The notes under the pieces were generated by a model that did not search any database, was not told the DNA's origin, and was given only the letters and a program-made list of their open reading frames with translations. The position numbers and the translations under genes are program-made. From Marinigracilibium pacificum (GTDB lineage: Bacteria; Bacteroidota; Bacteroidia; Cytophagales; Cyclobacteriaceae), in assembly GCF_012926615.1 (NCBI RefSeq), contig NZ_JABBNU010000011.1, positions 124,001 through 188,000 on the forward strand: a stretch of DNA of 64,000 nucleotides, in the 5' to 3' direction. Below are positions 54,625 through 63,931 of the stretch, piece after piece. Position 1 is the stretch's first letter. Each line of letters begins with the position of its first letter.

Positions 54625-56376
54625 ATGAATTTCTTAAAAGGAGTATTAGCAACACTAGTTGGATTAATAATATTCTGTGCTTTGATTTTTTTTATTACCG
54701 TTGGTATAGGATCAGCAATTGCATCAGGAGACAAAATTGTTGTTAAAGATAACTCAGTATTACACATCAGATTGGATAAACCAATTACTGAAAGAGAAAT
54801 AACAGATCCATTTTTAATTCTAACTGGTCAGGGAGAGGGGTCATATTCACTGCACAAGTTAAAAAGTGCGATAAGAAAGGCTGCCAAAGACCCTAGCATA
54901 AAAGGTATATTATTAGAGCCTGCTTCATCTGCAGGGGGTTATGCATCGCTTAGGGAACTAAGAAAAACCTTATTAGAATTTAAGGAGACTGATAAGTTTA
55001 TTATTGCATACGATGAAATATTAACTGAGAGAGGTTATTATCTGGCTTCGGTTGCTGATGAGATCTATTTAAGTCCTGAAGGAATGATGGAGTTAGATGG
55101 GTTTAGTGCTACTGTTACATTTTTCCAAGGTACACTTGAGAAACTTAATGTTAAGCCATATGTATTTAAAGTAGGGGAGTTTAAAAGCGCTGTTGAGCCA
55201 TATTTGAGAAAAGATATGAGCCCGGCAAGCAGACTTCAAACAGAGATTTTCCTGAATGGAATGTTTGATACTTATGTGAGCGATGTAAGTGAATCAAGAG
55301 GGATCGAAAAGGAAAAGATTTATAATATCGCTGATTCAATGATGGTAAGAAATGGTGCAGATGCCGTTGAATTTGGATTGATAAGTTCTATTAAGTATCA
55401 TGATGAAGTGATGGCTGAATTACGTTCAAGATTGGGAGAGGATGAAGATGATGATATTAATTCCATAGGAATAAGTGATTATCAGAAATTATCGTCTGAT
55501 TTTAAAATGTCAGATAATAAAGTAGCTGTTCTTATTGCAAATGGTGCTATTATGTCTGGTAATGACGATAACCCGGAGATTATTACTAGTGGTGCATTAG
55601 TGAAAGAGATAAAGAAATTGAGAGAAGATGATAATGTTAAAGCAGTAGTATTAAGAGTAAATTCTCCTGGTGGAAGCGCTTTGGCTTCGGATGTGATTTG
55701 GCGTGAAATTGAGATGTTAAAGAAAAAGAAGCCTGTTATTGCTTCAATGGGGGATGTTGCTGCATCAGGAGGTTATTATATATCAACCGGATGTGATACT
55801 ATAGTTGCAGAACCAAATACAATCACCGGAAGTATAGGTATTTTCGGGTTATGGTTGTATGCCGGAGAAGGTCTTGAGAAGCACTTAGGTATTACAACAG
55901 ACAATGTTACAACTGGTAAATTCTCTGATCTATTTTCAAGAAATAAGGAACTTACTCCGTATGAGGAAAGTATTTTTCAGGATATGGTAGAAGAAGGGTA
56001 TGATACTTTTACATCAAAAGTAGCTGAGGGCAGAGGATTAAGCCAGGATTCAGTTAAAGCAATTGGAAGTGGAAGAGTGTGGATTGGTACCGATGCAAAA
56101 GAAATCGGGCTTGTTGATGTATTAGGTGGTGTTGATACTGCTATTGAAATTGCAGCTGAAAAAGCTGGTATTTCAGATGACTACAAAGTGAGCATCTATC
56201 CATATAAAAAGAAAAAGTTTATTGAGGAGTTAATGACAGGGTTAGCTGATGAGGCTTCTGTTAAAGCCAGGAAGGAAGAACTTGGGGTGTTAGCACCGTT
56301 TATGGATGCGATAGAACAACTGCAAACTAGAAGTGGTATCCAGGCAAGAGCACCTTTTGATATAGAGATTAATTAA
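54625..56376 (+). CDS. sppA: Signal peptide peptidase SppA, 67K type
   Basis: Membrane serine protease that clears signal peptides, 583 residues. An N-terminal helix (residues 4-33) is followed by two Clp/crotonase-like halves. The catalytic Lys187 is in VGEFKSAVEPY in the first half and Ser381 in DVAASGGYYIS in the second, as in E. coli SppA (Ser-Lys dyad across halves). Length matches the double-domain form. A terminator follows 22 bases after the stop. Confidence 0.95.
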   Translation: MNFLKGVLATLVGLIIFCALIFFITVGIGSAIASGDKIVVKDNSVLHIRLDKPITEREITDPFLILTGQGEGSYSLHKLKSAIRKAAKDPSIKGILLEPASSAGGYASLRELRKTLLEFKETDKFIIAYDEILTERGYYLASVADEIYLSPEGMMELDGFSATVTFFQGTLEKLNVKPYVFKVGEFKSAVEPYLRKDMSPASRLQTEIFLNGMFDTYVSDVSESRGIEKEKIYNIADSMMVRNGADAVEFGLISSIKYHDEVMAELRSRLGEDEDDDINSIGISDYQKLSSDFKMSDNKVAVLIANGAIMSGNDDNPEIITSGALVKEIKKLREDDNVKAVVLRVNSPGGSALASDVIWREIEMLKKKKPVIASMGDVAASGGYYISTGCDTIVAEPNTITGSIGIFGLWLYAGEGLEKHLGITTDNVTTGKFSDLFSRNKELTPYEESIFQDMVEEGYDTFTSKVAEGRGLSQDSVKAIGSGRVWIGTDAKEIGLVDVLGGVDTAIEIAAEKAGISDDYKVSIYPYKKKKFIEELMTGLADEASVKARKEELGVLAPFMDAIEQLQTRSGIQARAPFDIEIN

Positions 56377-56398
56377 TCAATAACCATGATTATAAACT

Positions 56399-56422
56399 AA
56401 AAGCAGTCAATTGACTGCTTTT
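56399..56422 (+). terminator. Rho-independent terminator after sppA
   Basis: A perfect 24-base palindrome, AAAAGCAGTCAATTGACTGCTTTT by composition with a TTTATTTT tail, 22 bases past the sppA stop. The same hairpin can also act on the minus strand only weakly. Confidence 0.88.
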
Positions 56423-56472
56423 TTTATTTTGTATTTCCTTAATGTGCTGTAGGAAATTTAAGCTGATAACTT

Positions 56473-56480
56473 TAGTTTTG
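56473..56480 (+). promoter_or_regulatory. Promoter -7-like box before bioB
   Basis: TAGTTTTG matches TAnnTTTG 23 bases upstream of bioB ATG. No -33 element at the usual distance. No BirA-type operator was recognised. Confidence 0.4.
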
Positions 56481-56503
56481 TTATACTGACAAAACAATTT
56501 GCT

Positions 56504-57487
56504 ATGAGTGAAATCAGAAATGACTGGACGCGACAAGAAATAGAAGAAATATACAATTCACCCATCCTTGATTTAATTTACAGAGCAGCAACTGTTCACA
56601 GAGAGAACAATGATGCTCAGGAAGTACAGGTTTGTACTTTATTATCAGTTAAAACCGGAGGATGTCCTGAGGATTGCTCTTATTGTCCACAAGCTGCAAG
56701 GTACCATACAGATGTCAAAGTCCATAAGCTTCTTGAAGTTGATGAAGTGTTGGAGAAAGCATCTAATGCCAAGCAAAATGGTAGTACAAGATTTTGTATG
56801 GGGGCTGCCTGGAGAGAGGTAAGAGATAATAAAGATTTTGATAAAGTTCTTGAAATGGTAAAAGGTGTTAACAGCATGGGAATGGAAGTATGCTGTACCC
56901 TAGGGATGTTGACAGAAGAACAAGCAAAAAAACTTCATGAAGCTGGTTTATATGCTTACAATCATAATCTTGATACCAGTGAAGAGCATTATGGCGATAT
57001 AATCACCACAAGAAACTATAGTGATCGTCTTGATACATTAGAAAATGTAAGAAAGGCAAAGATATCTGTTTGCTCTGGAGGGATAATCGGATTAGGTGAA
57101 ACTGAAAATGACAGGGTAGCAATGTTACATACATTGTCTAATCTTCCTGAACATCCTGAATCTGTTCCTGTTAATGCTCTTGTCCCTGTAGAAGGTACAC
57201 CTCTTGAAGATCAACCAAAGGTACCTGTTTGGGACATGATTAGAATGATTGCTACAGCCAGGATAATTATGCCTAAGGCTATGGTTAGACTTTCTGCCGG
57301 AAGGGTACGAATGACTCAGGAAGAACAAGCATTGTGTTTTATGGCTGGAGCAAATTCAATATTTGCGGGTGATAAGCTGTTAACTACTCCAAATCCTGAA
57401 GTTAATGAGGATGAAGAACTGTTTCAGGTTCTGAATTTAAAACCTCGTAAAGCGTTTAAGAATCAAGAACAAAGTGAGGCAGTTTAA
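56504..57487 (+). CDS. bioB: Biotin synthase
   Basis: Radical-SAM enzyme that inserts sulphur into dethiobiotin. The 327 residues show the CxxxCxxC cluster motif in [13 protein letters not shown], then FCMGAAWR, the [10 protein letters not shown] segment and RLSAGR. Length and sequence match. A TAGTTTTG box lies 24-31 bases upstream of ATG, and a terminator (57510-57533) separates it from bioF, so bioFDA may be read through only partly or have its own promoter. Confidence 0.97.
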   Translation: MSEIRNDWTRQEIEEIYNSPILDLIYRAATVHRENNDAQEVQVCTLLSVKTGGCPEDCSYCPQAARYHTDVKVHKLLEVDEVLEKASNAKQNGSTRFCMGAAWREVRDNKDFDKVLEMVKGVNSMGMEVCCTLGMLTEEQAKKLHEAGLYAYNHNLDTSEEHYGDIITTRNYSDRLDTLENVRKAKISVCSGGIIGLGETENDRVAMLHTLSNLPEHPESVPVNALVPVEGTPLEDQPKVPVWDMIRMIATARIIMPKAMVRLSAGRVRMTQEEQALCFMAGANSIFAGDKLLTTPNPEVNEDEELFQVLNLKPRKAFKNQEQSEAV

Positions 57488-57509
57488 CTCCTACTTAAAT
57501 GATATTTTG

Positions 57510-57533
57510 AAAGCTGCCTGAATAGGCAGCTTT
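57510..57533 (+). terminator. Rho-independent terminator between bioB and bioF
   Basis: AAAGCTGCCT and AGGCAGCTTT pair around GAAT, then TTTTATC follows. It lies 22 bases past bioB and 22 before bioF, so bioFDA expression from the bioB promoter would depend on read-through. Confidence 0.85.
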
Positions 57534-57555
57534 TTTTATCTTGATCAACCTTACC

Positions 57556-58707
57556 ATGAAATCAATTCAATCGTATTTTGAATCTCAGTTGAGATTAAGA
57601 AAAACTAATGGAACTTTTAGGCAACCGATTGGCTCAGGGTCTGGTATAGACTTCTTGTCAAATGATTATCTTGGTATAAGTCGTAGTCATGAGTTAAAGG
57701 AAATTGTCGAAGAAGAATTGAGCTCTTTACCATTTAGAGGAGGCACTGCCGGCAGTAGACTTCTTGGAGGTGATAATGAATATATCAGAGTAACAGAAGA
57801 TTATCTGGCAAAGTTTTATAATGGTGATGCTGCATTGGTATTTTCTTCGGGATATCAGGCGAATATGGCTGTACTATCATCTGTGCCTCAAAGAGGAGAT
57901 ACAGTTTTTTATGATGAACTGAGTCATGCATGTATGAAAGATGGTATTCGTTTAAGTTTTGCGAAATCATACTCCTTTAAGCATAATGATTTAGATGATC
58001 TGGAAAAGAAAGTAGAGAGGTTTGGGAAGGGGAGAATCTTCTTTGTTGTAGAGTCAGTTTATAGCATGGATGGTGATTTTGTTGATCTAAACTCTCTTGT
58101 TAAGCTATCAGAAAAATATGACGCAGGAATTATTTTAGATGAAGCACATACTACTGCTTGGTATGGAGATCATGGTAAAGGTTTAGCGGTTGACGAAAGT
58201 GTAGACAATAAAATATTGGCCAGAATATATACCTATGGCAAAGGACCAGGGGTTCACGGTGCTGTTGTTGTTGGTACAGAACTTTTGAAATCATTTATTA
58301 TTAATAATTCAAGACCATTTATTTATACAACAGCACCACCTGATCATCATGTAGTATTAATGAAATCTTCTACAAAGCTTTTTAGTGGCGATTTTGGTGA
58401 TAATCAAAGGTTGATATTGAAAAATAATATCAAATGCTTTGGTGAGGTCTCCAGCCAGTTACCTAGTAAAAATGATTTATTTAACGTATCGGCTACAAAT
58501 ACACCGATTCAGTCAATTATTATTCCGGGAAATGAGGAGGTGAGCAAAGTTGCCGGATACCTTAGGCAGGAAGGGTTTGAGGTAAGACCGGTTAGATCAC
58601 CAACAGTAAAAGTCGGACAGGAGCGTATAAGAGTATGTTTACACTCATCAAATACATCTGCAGAGATAACTGAATTGTTTAATATTTTTAAAACATTAAT
58701 TGATTAA
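57556..58707 (+). CDS. bioF: 8-amino-7-oxononanoate synthase
   Basis: PLP enzyme joining pimeloyl thioester and alanine. The ATG at 57556 gives 383 residues; a TTG at 57541 would extend it by five. Visible are FLSNDYLGIS, GGTAGSRLLGG, DEAHTTAWYG, and the PLP lysine Lys229 in TYGKGPGVHGA. The C-terminus ends in ICLHSSNTSAEI-type residues (RVCLHSSNTS). bioD follows by two bases. Confidence 0.94.
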   Translation: MKSIQSYFESQLRLRKTNGTFRQPIGSGSGIDFLSNDYLGISRSHELKEIVEEELSSLPFRGGTAGSRLLGGDNEYIRVTEDYLAKFYNGDAALVFSSGYQANMAVLSSVPQRGDTVFYDELSHACMKDGIRLSFAKSYSFKHNDLDDLEKKVERFGKGRIFFVVESVYSMDGDFVDLNSLVKLSEKYDAGIILDEAHTTAWYGDHGKGLAVDESVDNKILARIYTYGKGPGVHGAVVVGTELLKSFIINNSRPFIYTTAPPDHHVVLMKSSTKLFSGDFGDNQRLILKNNIKCFGEVSSQLPSKNDLFNVSATNTPIQSIIIPGNEEVSKVAGYLRQEGFEVRPVRSPTVKVGQERIRVCLHSSNTSAEITELFNIFKTLID

Positions 58708-58709
58708 AG

Positions 58710-59321
58710 ATGGCTTTAAGATTTTTTGTAACTGCAATAGGAACTGATAGCGGTAAAACAATATTCTCATCAATATTATGTGAGGCATTGGGTGCAGATT
58801 ACTGGAAACCAGTACAAGCCGGATTGCCTGGCGATACAGATACTGTCAGGTCTTTGGTTTCAAATAAAAAAACCTTTTTTCATGAAGAGGGTATAAAATT
58901 AAAAACCCCGGCTTCACCACATGCTGCGGGAAAAAAGGAGGAAGTGGAAGTGTCAACTCAAAGAATAGAAATTCCACAATCGACAAATCATATGGTTATT
59001 GAAGGGGCAGGAGGAGTTTTAGTACCTTTGAATGATAATGAGAATGTCATTGATCTTGCAGTAAAATATAATGCAGAGGTTATCGTTGTTTCAAATTTAT
59101 ACCTGGGTTCAATTAATCATACACTATTGACATTAGATTGGTTGAATAAAAACAATATTCCGGTGAGAGGGATAGTTTTTAACGGTGACCCTAACCCTGA
59201 GAGTCAGGAAATAATATTAAAAAGAAGTGGTCTGGAAGAATTGCTTCACATTTATAAGGAAGAAGAAATTACAAAAAAAGTAATAAAAAAATACGCTGAG
59301 AGGTTAAGAGAGAAATTATAA
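58710..59321 (+). CDS. bioD: Dethiobiotin synthetase
   Basis: ATP-dependent ring closure of diaminopelargonate to dethiobiotin, 203 residues. The P-loop is GTDSGKTIFS (about residues 10-19), followed by YWKPVQAG, the ASPHAAGKKE strand and EGAGGVLVPL. It lies two bases after bioF and one before bioA, the expected place between them. Confidence 0.95.
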   Translation: MALRFFVTAIGTDSGKTIFSSILCEALGADYWKPVQAGLPGDTDTVRSLVSNKKTFFHEEGIKLKTPASPHAAGKKEEVEVSTQRIEIPQSTNHMVIEGAGGVLVPLNDNENVIDLAVKYNAEVIVVSNLYLGSINHTLLTLDWLNKNNIPVRGIVFNGDPNPESQEIILKRSGLEELLHIYKEEEITKKVIKKYAERLREKL

Positions 59322-59322
59322 T

Positions 59323-60606
59323 ATGGCTGAGAATCTGGTATCAAGAGATAAGGACGTAATATGGCATCCGTTTACAAGTTTAGGAAGTAAAGAGGAACCA
59401 TTACCTGCTTTAAAAGGTGATGGAGTTTATATTGAACTTGAAGATGGAAGAAGAATTATTGATGGAGTATCAAGTTGGTGGGTAAATCTTCATGGTCATG
59501 GTAATAAGCATATTGCCAAAGCAGTTGCTGAGCAAGCGGCATCTCTAGAGCATGTTATTTTTGCCGGTTTCACCCATGAACCAGCAGTGAAATTGGCAGA
59601 GGAGGTTTTATCAATCTTACCTAAAAATCAAAAGAAGGTATTTTATTCGGACAATGGAAGTACAGCGGTTGAAGTAGCCTTAAAAATGGCATTTCAATAT
59701 TGGCATAATCAACGCATTGAAAAAAAGAAGGTGATAGCCATTAATGGAAGTTATCATGGTGATACTTTTGGAGCCATGTCAGTTGGTGATAGGGATGTTT
59801 TTGTAAAGCCTTTTGTACCTTATTTATTTGATGTTGAGTTTATTGATTTTCCTGGGGGAGATAATCAACAAGCTGTATTAGGTCAGTTAGCTGATATTAT
59901 TGATACTGATGATGTTGCCGCATTTATATATGAGCCTCTGGTGCAAGGGTCTGCAGGAATGAGAATGTATGATAGTGAAGTCCTTGATACAATGTTGAGT
60001 ATGGCTAAAGGAGCAGGTGTTGTATGTATTGCTGATGAAGTATTTACAGGGTTCGGTCGAACCGGGAAAATGTTTGCAAGTGATCATATGCGACATAAGC
60101 CAGATATTATGTGCTTGTCAAAAGGGCTTACTGGTGGAACAATGGCTCTTGGAGCGACGACTTGCACTTTGGAAATACAGAAACCATTTATGACAAGTGA
60201 TTTAATTAAGACATTTTTTCATGGTCATAGTTATACCGGAAATCCTATAGCTTGTGCAGCTGGTGTTGCAAGTATGGAATTATTAAAGACTCCTGAGTGT
60301 CAAGAGCAAATTTCGCAAATCGGTAAATGGCATAAATCCTCTGCTGTCAGGCTGGGGGGAAGCAGAGCTATAAAAAATGTAAGGCATTTAGGGACAATTC
60401 TGGCTTTTGAAATCAAAACATTAAAAGATACTGGTTATTTTAATGAAGTTAGACATAAGTTGTATCCAACATTTTTGAAGTATGATGTCTTGTTGCGACC
60501 TCTAGGAAATGTTGTGTATTTCCTGCCTCCTTATTGCATTACTAAAGAAGAATATGATAAAGTGATTGAAGTGATTGAAAAGGTTCTTGTTGAAATAAAT
60601 AGCTAA
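59323..60606 (+). CDS. bioA: Adenosylmethionine-8-amino-7-oxononanoate aminotransferase
   Basis: PLP transaminase that uses SAM as amino donor, 427 residues. Signature blocks: WHPFTSLGS, DGVSSWWVNLHGHGN, YSDNGSTAVEVALKM, NGSYHGDTFGAMS, ADEVFTGFGRTGKMFA and the PLP lysine Lys267 in CLSKGLTGGTMAL. HGHSYTGNPIACAA marks the later domain. It is the last gene of the biotin run; bioC and bioH, needed to make the pimeloyl precursor, are not in the window. Confidence 0.96.
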   Translation: MAENLVSRDKDVIWHPFTSLGSKEEPLPALKGDGVYIELEDGRRIIDGVSSWWVNLHGHGNKHIAKAVAEQAASLEHVIFAGFTHEPAVKLAEEVLSILPKNQKKVFYSDNGSTAVEVALKMAFQYWHNQRIEKKKVIAINGSYHGDTFGAMSVGDRDVFVKPFVPYLFDVEFIDFPGGDNQQAVLGQLADIIDTDDVAAFIYEPLVQGSAGMRMYDSEVLDTMLSMAKGAGVVCIADEVFTGFGRTGKMFASDHMRHKPDIMCLSKGLTGGTMALGATTCTLEIQKPFMTSDLIKTFFHGHSYTGNPIACAAGVASMELLKTPECQEQISQIGKWHKSSAVRLGGSRAIKNVRHLGTILAFEIKTLKDTGYFNEVRHKLYPTFLKYDVLLRPLGNVVYFLPPYCITKEEYDKVIEVIEKVLVEINS

Positions 60607-60608
60607 GG

Positions 60609-61001
60609 TTAATTGTTAAATGTATTTCCACAATTATGACATAAATATTTGTCTTTTTTTGAAGTTGCAATGTTTTCAGGAGAGAAAATATTTATAATTC
60701 GATTTAATACCTGATGAAATGATTTTTCTTCAACAGGAAAGGCATTAATTGAATTACAGTGAGGGCATGCAATTATAGGCGTTGGTTCTTTATGTTCTAA
60801 GCCTAAAATATTTCTAGCCATTTCGTAATCGTCTTCTAATACCATTAATCCTATTCCACCAATTAAAGTTTTTAGATGTGGTAAGGTAACTGAAGTTTCT
60901 TCATCAATTAGAATTACAGGAACTCCATGTCTTTGAAGTTTACTTCTCATTATATGAGCATTGCTATAATCGTATTCTCTTAATAAAAGTACTAACCCCA
61001 T
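60609..61001 (-). CDS. DUF2007-like protein with C-terminal zinc ribbon
   Basis: A 130-residue protein. The N-terminal ~70 residues match the DUF2007 putative signal-transducing fold: VLLLREYDYSNAHIMRSKLQRHGVPVIL, with MARNILG near the end. A zinc ribbon follows: CPHC (about residues 79-82) and CHNC (about 121-124). It is convergent with bioA (2 bases between stops). The role is not known; zinc ribbon plus DUF2007 suggests protein or nucleic-acid interaction. Confidence 0.78.
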   Translation of the reverse strand: MGLVLLLREYDYSNAHIMRSKLQRHGVPVILIDEETSVTLPHLKTLIGGIGLMVLEDDYEMARNILGLEHKEPTPIIACPHCNSINAFPVEEKSFHQVLNRIINIFSPENIATSKKDKYLCHNCGNTFNN

Positions 61002-61118
61002 TTAGTTGTGTTATACTATAAATAACGATTTTTTGATCTTCAGGATTTAATATACAAAAAAATGCGATTTGTTATAGCAATTTATTTTTATTCCGGAACG
61101 TGATGAAATTTTGAAGGT

Positions 61119-62162
61119 CTAATTTAATTCCAATAAGTTTAGAATTTCTGGCAACTGGCTATTTATACTGCTAAATCCATAATTACATAAAATGATCAAG
61201 GAGATTTCTGAATCTGGAATATAATAGACGATAGAATTATAGCCTTCACTATTACCTTCAAAACCAAAACAGGTTGTGGTTTGACCTATAACTTTATCGA
61301 AAATGAAGGGAGTTTGATCATTATTGAATAGTCTTTCATAGGTTCCTTTAGAAATGTATTCACTATTGAATAGAAAATCAATCATTTTCAGTATGTCATT
61401 TCCACTAGAGAATAATGCCCCTTCGGGATAGTGATAGCTTTCTTTTTCGGGTAGTAATTCTATGATTTCTTCCCCTTTAGTTTTTACATAAGCATGAGCA
61501 TACTTACTATCATTTTTATCATACTTTAGTATTTGATCAAGGACTGTAAACTCAGATCTAGGAAGATCTATTTTTTGACCAACACTTTTGTAAAAATAAT
61601 CTGGAAATTTCTCATTGCTTATACTTTCAATAATTGCACCTATCAAAATGCTATTTGTATAGCTATAACTTATTTTACCTTGGACTACTGAGTCTGATTT
61701 TTCAGCTATTTCTTTTACTAATGATCTGTAGTCAACATATTCTGTTACATCATTATTGAATTTAATATCTGTTAGTCCGGAAGTATGCGTTAGTAAGTGA
61801 TATACTTTTAATTCGGGGAATTTATTCAGTTCAGGTAAATAATTTGCTACTTGATTATCGGGGTCAATTTTTTTCTCTTCAAGAAGCAGTGCTATTGATA
61901 ATAATTTGGCAATATCTGATCCACTATTTAAGTTAAATTCGGTATCACTTGTTAATAATTCCTCATCTTGAAATTCAGCATAACCAAAAGCTTTATCATA
62001 TTTAACTTTGCCTTTTTGGCTAATTAATGCAATGCCTGAAAAATCACCTATCCGGTAACTTTCTTCTAAAAATGAATTGAAATTTTTAATGCTGGATTTA
62101 CTCTGACCAAAGAATGTTAAAGTTGAGGCCTGAATTAATAATAAAAATAATACTAATCTCAT
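61119..62162 (-). CDS. Beta-lactamase-fold serine hydrolase homologue with degraded active site
   Basis: A 347-residue exported protein with the serine beta-lactamase (class C/DD-peptidase-like, PF00144) fold; signal peptide ends near LTFFGQ. The fold marks HTSGLT and PEGALFSSGNDILKM are intact. The catalytic motifs are not: the SxxK lysine is Asp83 (Ser80-Gly-Ser-Asp), YxN reads Tyr166-Ser-Tyr168, and the HxG-like third motif reads GFEG with Phe301 in place of His. It is probably not a hydrolase. It may bind a peptide or sugar. A TPR sensor protein lies 82 bases upstream on the same strand. Confidence 0.82.
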   Translation of the reverse strand: MRLVLFLLLIQASTLTFFGQSKSSIKNFNSFLEESYRIGDFSGIALISQKGKVKYDKAFGYAEFQDEELLTSDTEFNLNSGSDIAKLLSIALLLEEKKIDPDNQVANYLPELNKFPELKVYHLLTHTSGLTDIKFNNDVTEYVDYRSLVKEIAEKSDSVVQGKISYSYTNSILIGAIIESISNEKFPDYFYKSVGQKIDLPRSEFTVLDQILKYDKNDSKYAHAYVKTKGEEIIELLPEKESYHYPEGALFSSGNDILKMIDFLFNSEYISKGTYERLFNNDQTPFIFDKVIGQTTTCFGFEGNSEGYNSIVYYIPDSEISLIILCNYGFSSINSQLPEILNLLELN

Positions 62163-62244
62163 TTTTTAAAAAATCTTATACCTGACTCTTAATATGAATA
62201 ATCAGTAATATAATAGTATTATTTTTATTTTCTAAAGGTGAGGT

Positions 62245-63759
62245 TTATTTTTCTAAGGTTATCGTAATTTGTTTGATAACCTTATCAAGTTCTTTTAAAG
62301 CCTTCTTTAATCTGCAGTTATACTCTTTCTCTTCAAAGGCATTAATCATGTTATTTTCAAGTAGCTGAATCAAGCCAAGGATAGTAGCAACTGGAGCTCT
62401 TAATTTATGAGAATTAATGAATGCATATTCTTTAAGCTGTTCATTCTTTAACTCTAGTTCCTGAGTTCTTTCTGATACACGATTTTCAAGGTTTTGATTT
62501 AAAGAATTAAGCTCTTTTGCCTGCTTCTGAATCAGGTTATTTTTCTTTTTAAGTTGATTTATATATTTGACTTTAGTGTCATATCTCTTTTTTGCTGTAT
62601 AAAAAAGGTATCCTGTCAAGATAAGAATTATTAACCCTAGGATAATAATGAAAGACTGAAGTCTTACTTGTTTTTTGCTATAATTAAGTGCTTTGTTATT
62701 CAATTCATTTTGCTTTTCAAGCAGTTTAATTTCATTTCTTTTTTGTTTAAGTTCATAGTCCTTTTGAAGTACTTCTATTCCTGTTGCAAGTTCACTTTGT
62801 TTTATACTATGTCTTAATTCATCTGCTTGTTTATAAAAATCAAGAGATTTTTGGAAATCACCTAAAACATAGTAACATTCATGAAGAATGAAAAGTGCAT
62901 CAATTTCTTCTTTATAACTATTCCCTTTTTTTGCATTTTCTTTTGTCTTAAGTGCCCATTCAATTGCATTATTTATTTGACCATCTTTTAAATAGTAATC
63001 AGCATATATTCTGTAATTATTAGACCGTAGCCTCAGATTATTTAATTGCTTATTAATATTCATTGACTGTTTTATGAAGTTTCCAGCCTCTTCATAATTA
63101 CCGGATTTTAAATTTACTTCTCCAAGATTGGATAGGTTAAAAGCGACACCGGTTAAATTGTTTATTTTTCGATTTACATCTAATGCATTATTTAAATGAT
63201 AAGAAGCTGAATCAAATTTTTCAATCTGGATATAATTGTTTGCCAGGTTATTATATGCTCTACTAACTTTTGTTAAACTATTTGATTTTAATGCTACCTC
63301 TAAACTCTTTGTATAATATTCTGTAGCTGCATTATGATCCTTGGTGTTGTTATAGATCATTCCTATTAGGTTGTAGCAATCAGATTGATCTGCTTCACTA
63401 TCTGTCCTTGATAAACTGTAGTTTAATGCCTGAAAAGCTTTTTCAAGAGCTGTATAGTGAATTCCCAGGTTCATGTAATACAACCCAATTACTACAGCAT
63501 TTTTTTCAAGGCAATATGGATTTTGAATCTTTTCGGCAATTGTATAACCTATATTACCGTAGTAATACCCACTATCAGGATTTAAATCAAAGAATAAATA
63601 ACCGATTTTGGCATAGATAGCTGACCTGGAACTGTCGTTTGTGACATTTTCCAATTGATGTTGTAGATGTTTGATTTCATCCGATTTTTTATTGACTTGA
63701 CTTATGGAATTGTACAATGAAAAAACCGAAAATATAATAAAAAAAATAATTGACCTCAT
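62245..63759 (-). CDS. TPR-containing sensor protein with HisKA-like region but no ATPase domain
   Basis: A 504-residue protein: signal peptide (MRSIIFFIIFSVFSLYNSIS), several TPR repeats (about 40-320, such as YYTKSLEVALKSNSLTKVSRAYNNLANNY in part), a membrane helix (about 375-395), coiled coil, and a HisKA-like helix pair with HKLRAPVATILGLIQLLEN (His in SHKLRAP). The reading frame stops about 45 residues later; no N-box, G1 or G2 box is present. Similar ATPase-less proteins are known in Bacteroidota. ATG 63759 is used because it begins the signal peptide; 63828 adds a 23-residue non-signal extension. Confidence 0.8.
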   Translation of the reverse strand: MRSIIFFIIFSVFSLYNSISQVNKKSDEIKHLQHQLENVTNDSSRSAIYAKIGYLFFDLNPDSGYYYGNIGYTIAEKIQNPYCLEKNAVVIGLYYMNLGIHYTALEKAFQALNYSLSRTDSEADQSDCYNLIGMIYNNTKDHNAATEYYTKSLEVALKSNSLTKVSRAYNNLANNYIQIEKFDSASYHLNNALDVNRKINNLTGVAFNLSNLGEVNLKSGNYEEAGNFIKQSMNINKQLNNLRLRSNNYRIYADYYLKDGQINNAIEWALKTKENAKKGNSYKEEIDALFILHECYYVLGDFQKSLDFYKQADELRHSIKQSELATGIEVLQKDYELKQKRNEIKLLEKQNELNNKALNYSKKQVRLQSFIIILGLIILILTGYLFYTAKKRYDTKVKYINQLKKKNNLIQKQAKELNSLNQNLENRVSERTQELELKNEQLKEYAFINSHKLRAPVATILGLIQLLENNMINAFEEKEYNCRLKKALKELDKVIKQITITLEK

Positions 63760-63931
63760 ACCATCAGCTACACAATAAAAACTTTGCTTCCTTACAGGAG
63801 AAGCAGTATATTTTCTATATTGGATCAAGGAATATAAAATATTTCCTTGTTAATAGTTTTATTTTTTCTGTAAAGATTGACAGTTAGTGTCAATTTATTT
63901 GATATGTTAAATTTAATCAAAAAATAATTCA

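Noticed and set aside
63826-63849. Seven-base inverted repeat CAAGGAA...TTCCTTG
   Set aside because: Short, with a ten-base loop, between divergent genes; chance in AT-rich DNA cannot be excluded.
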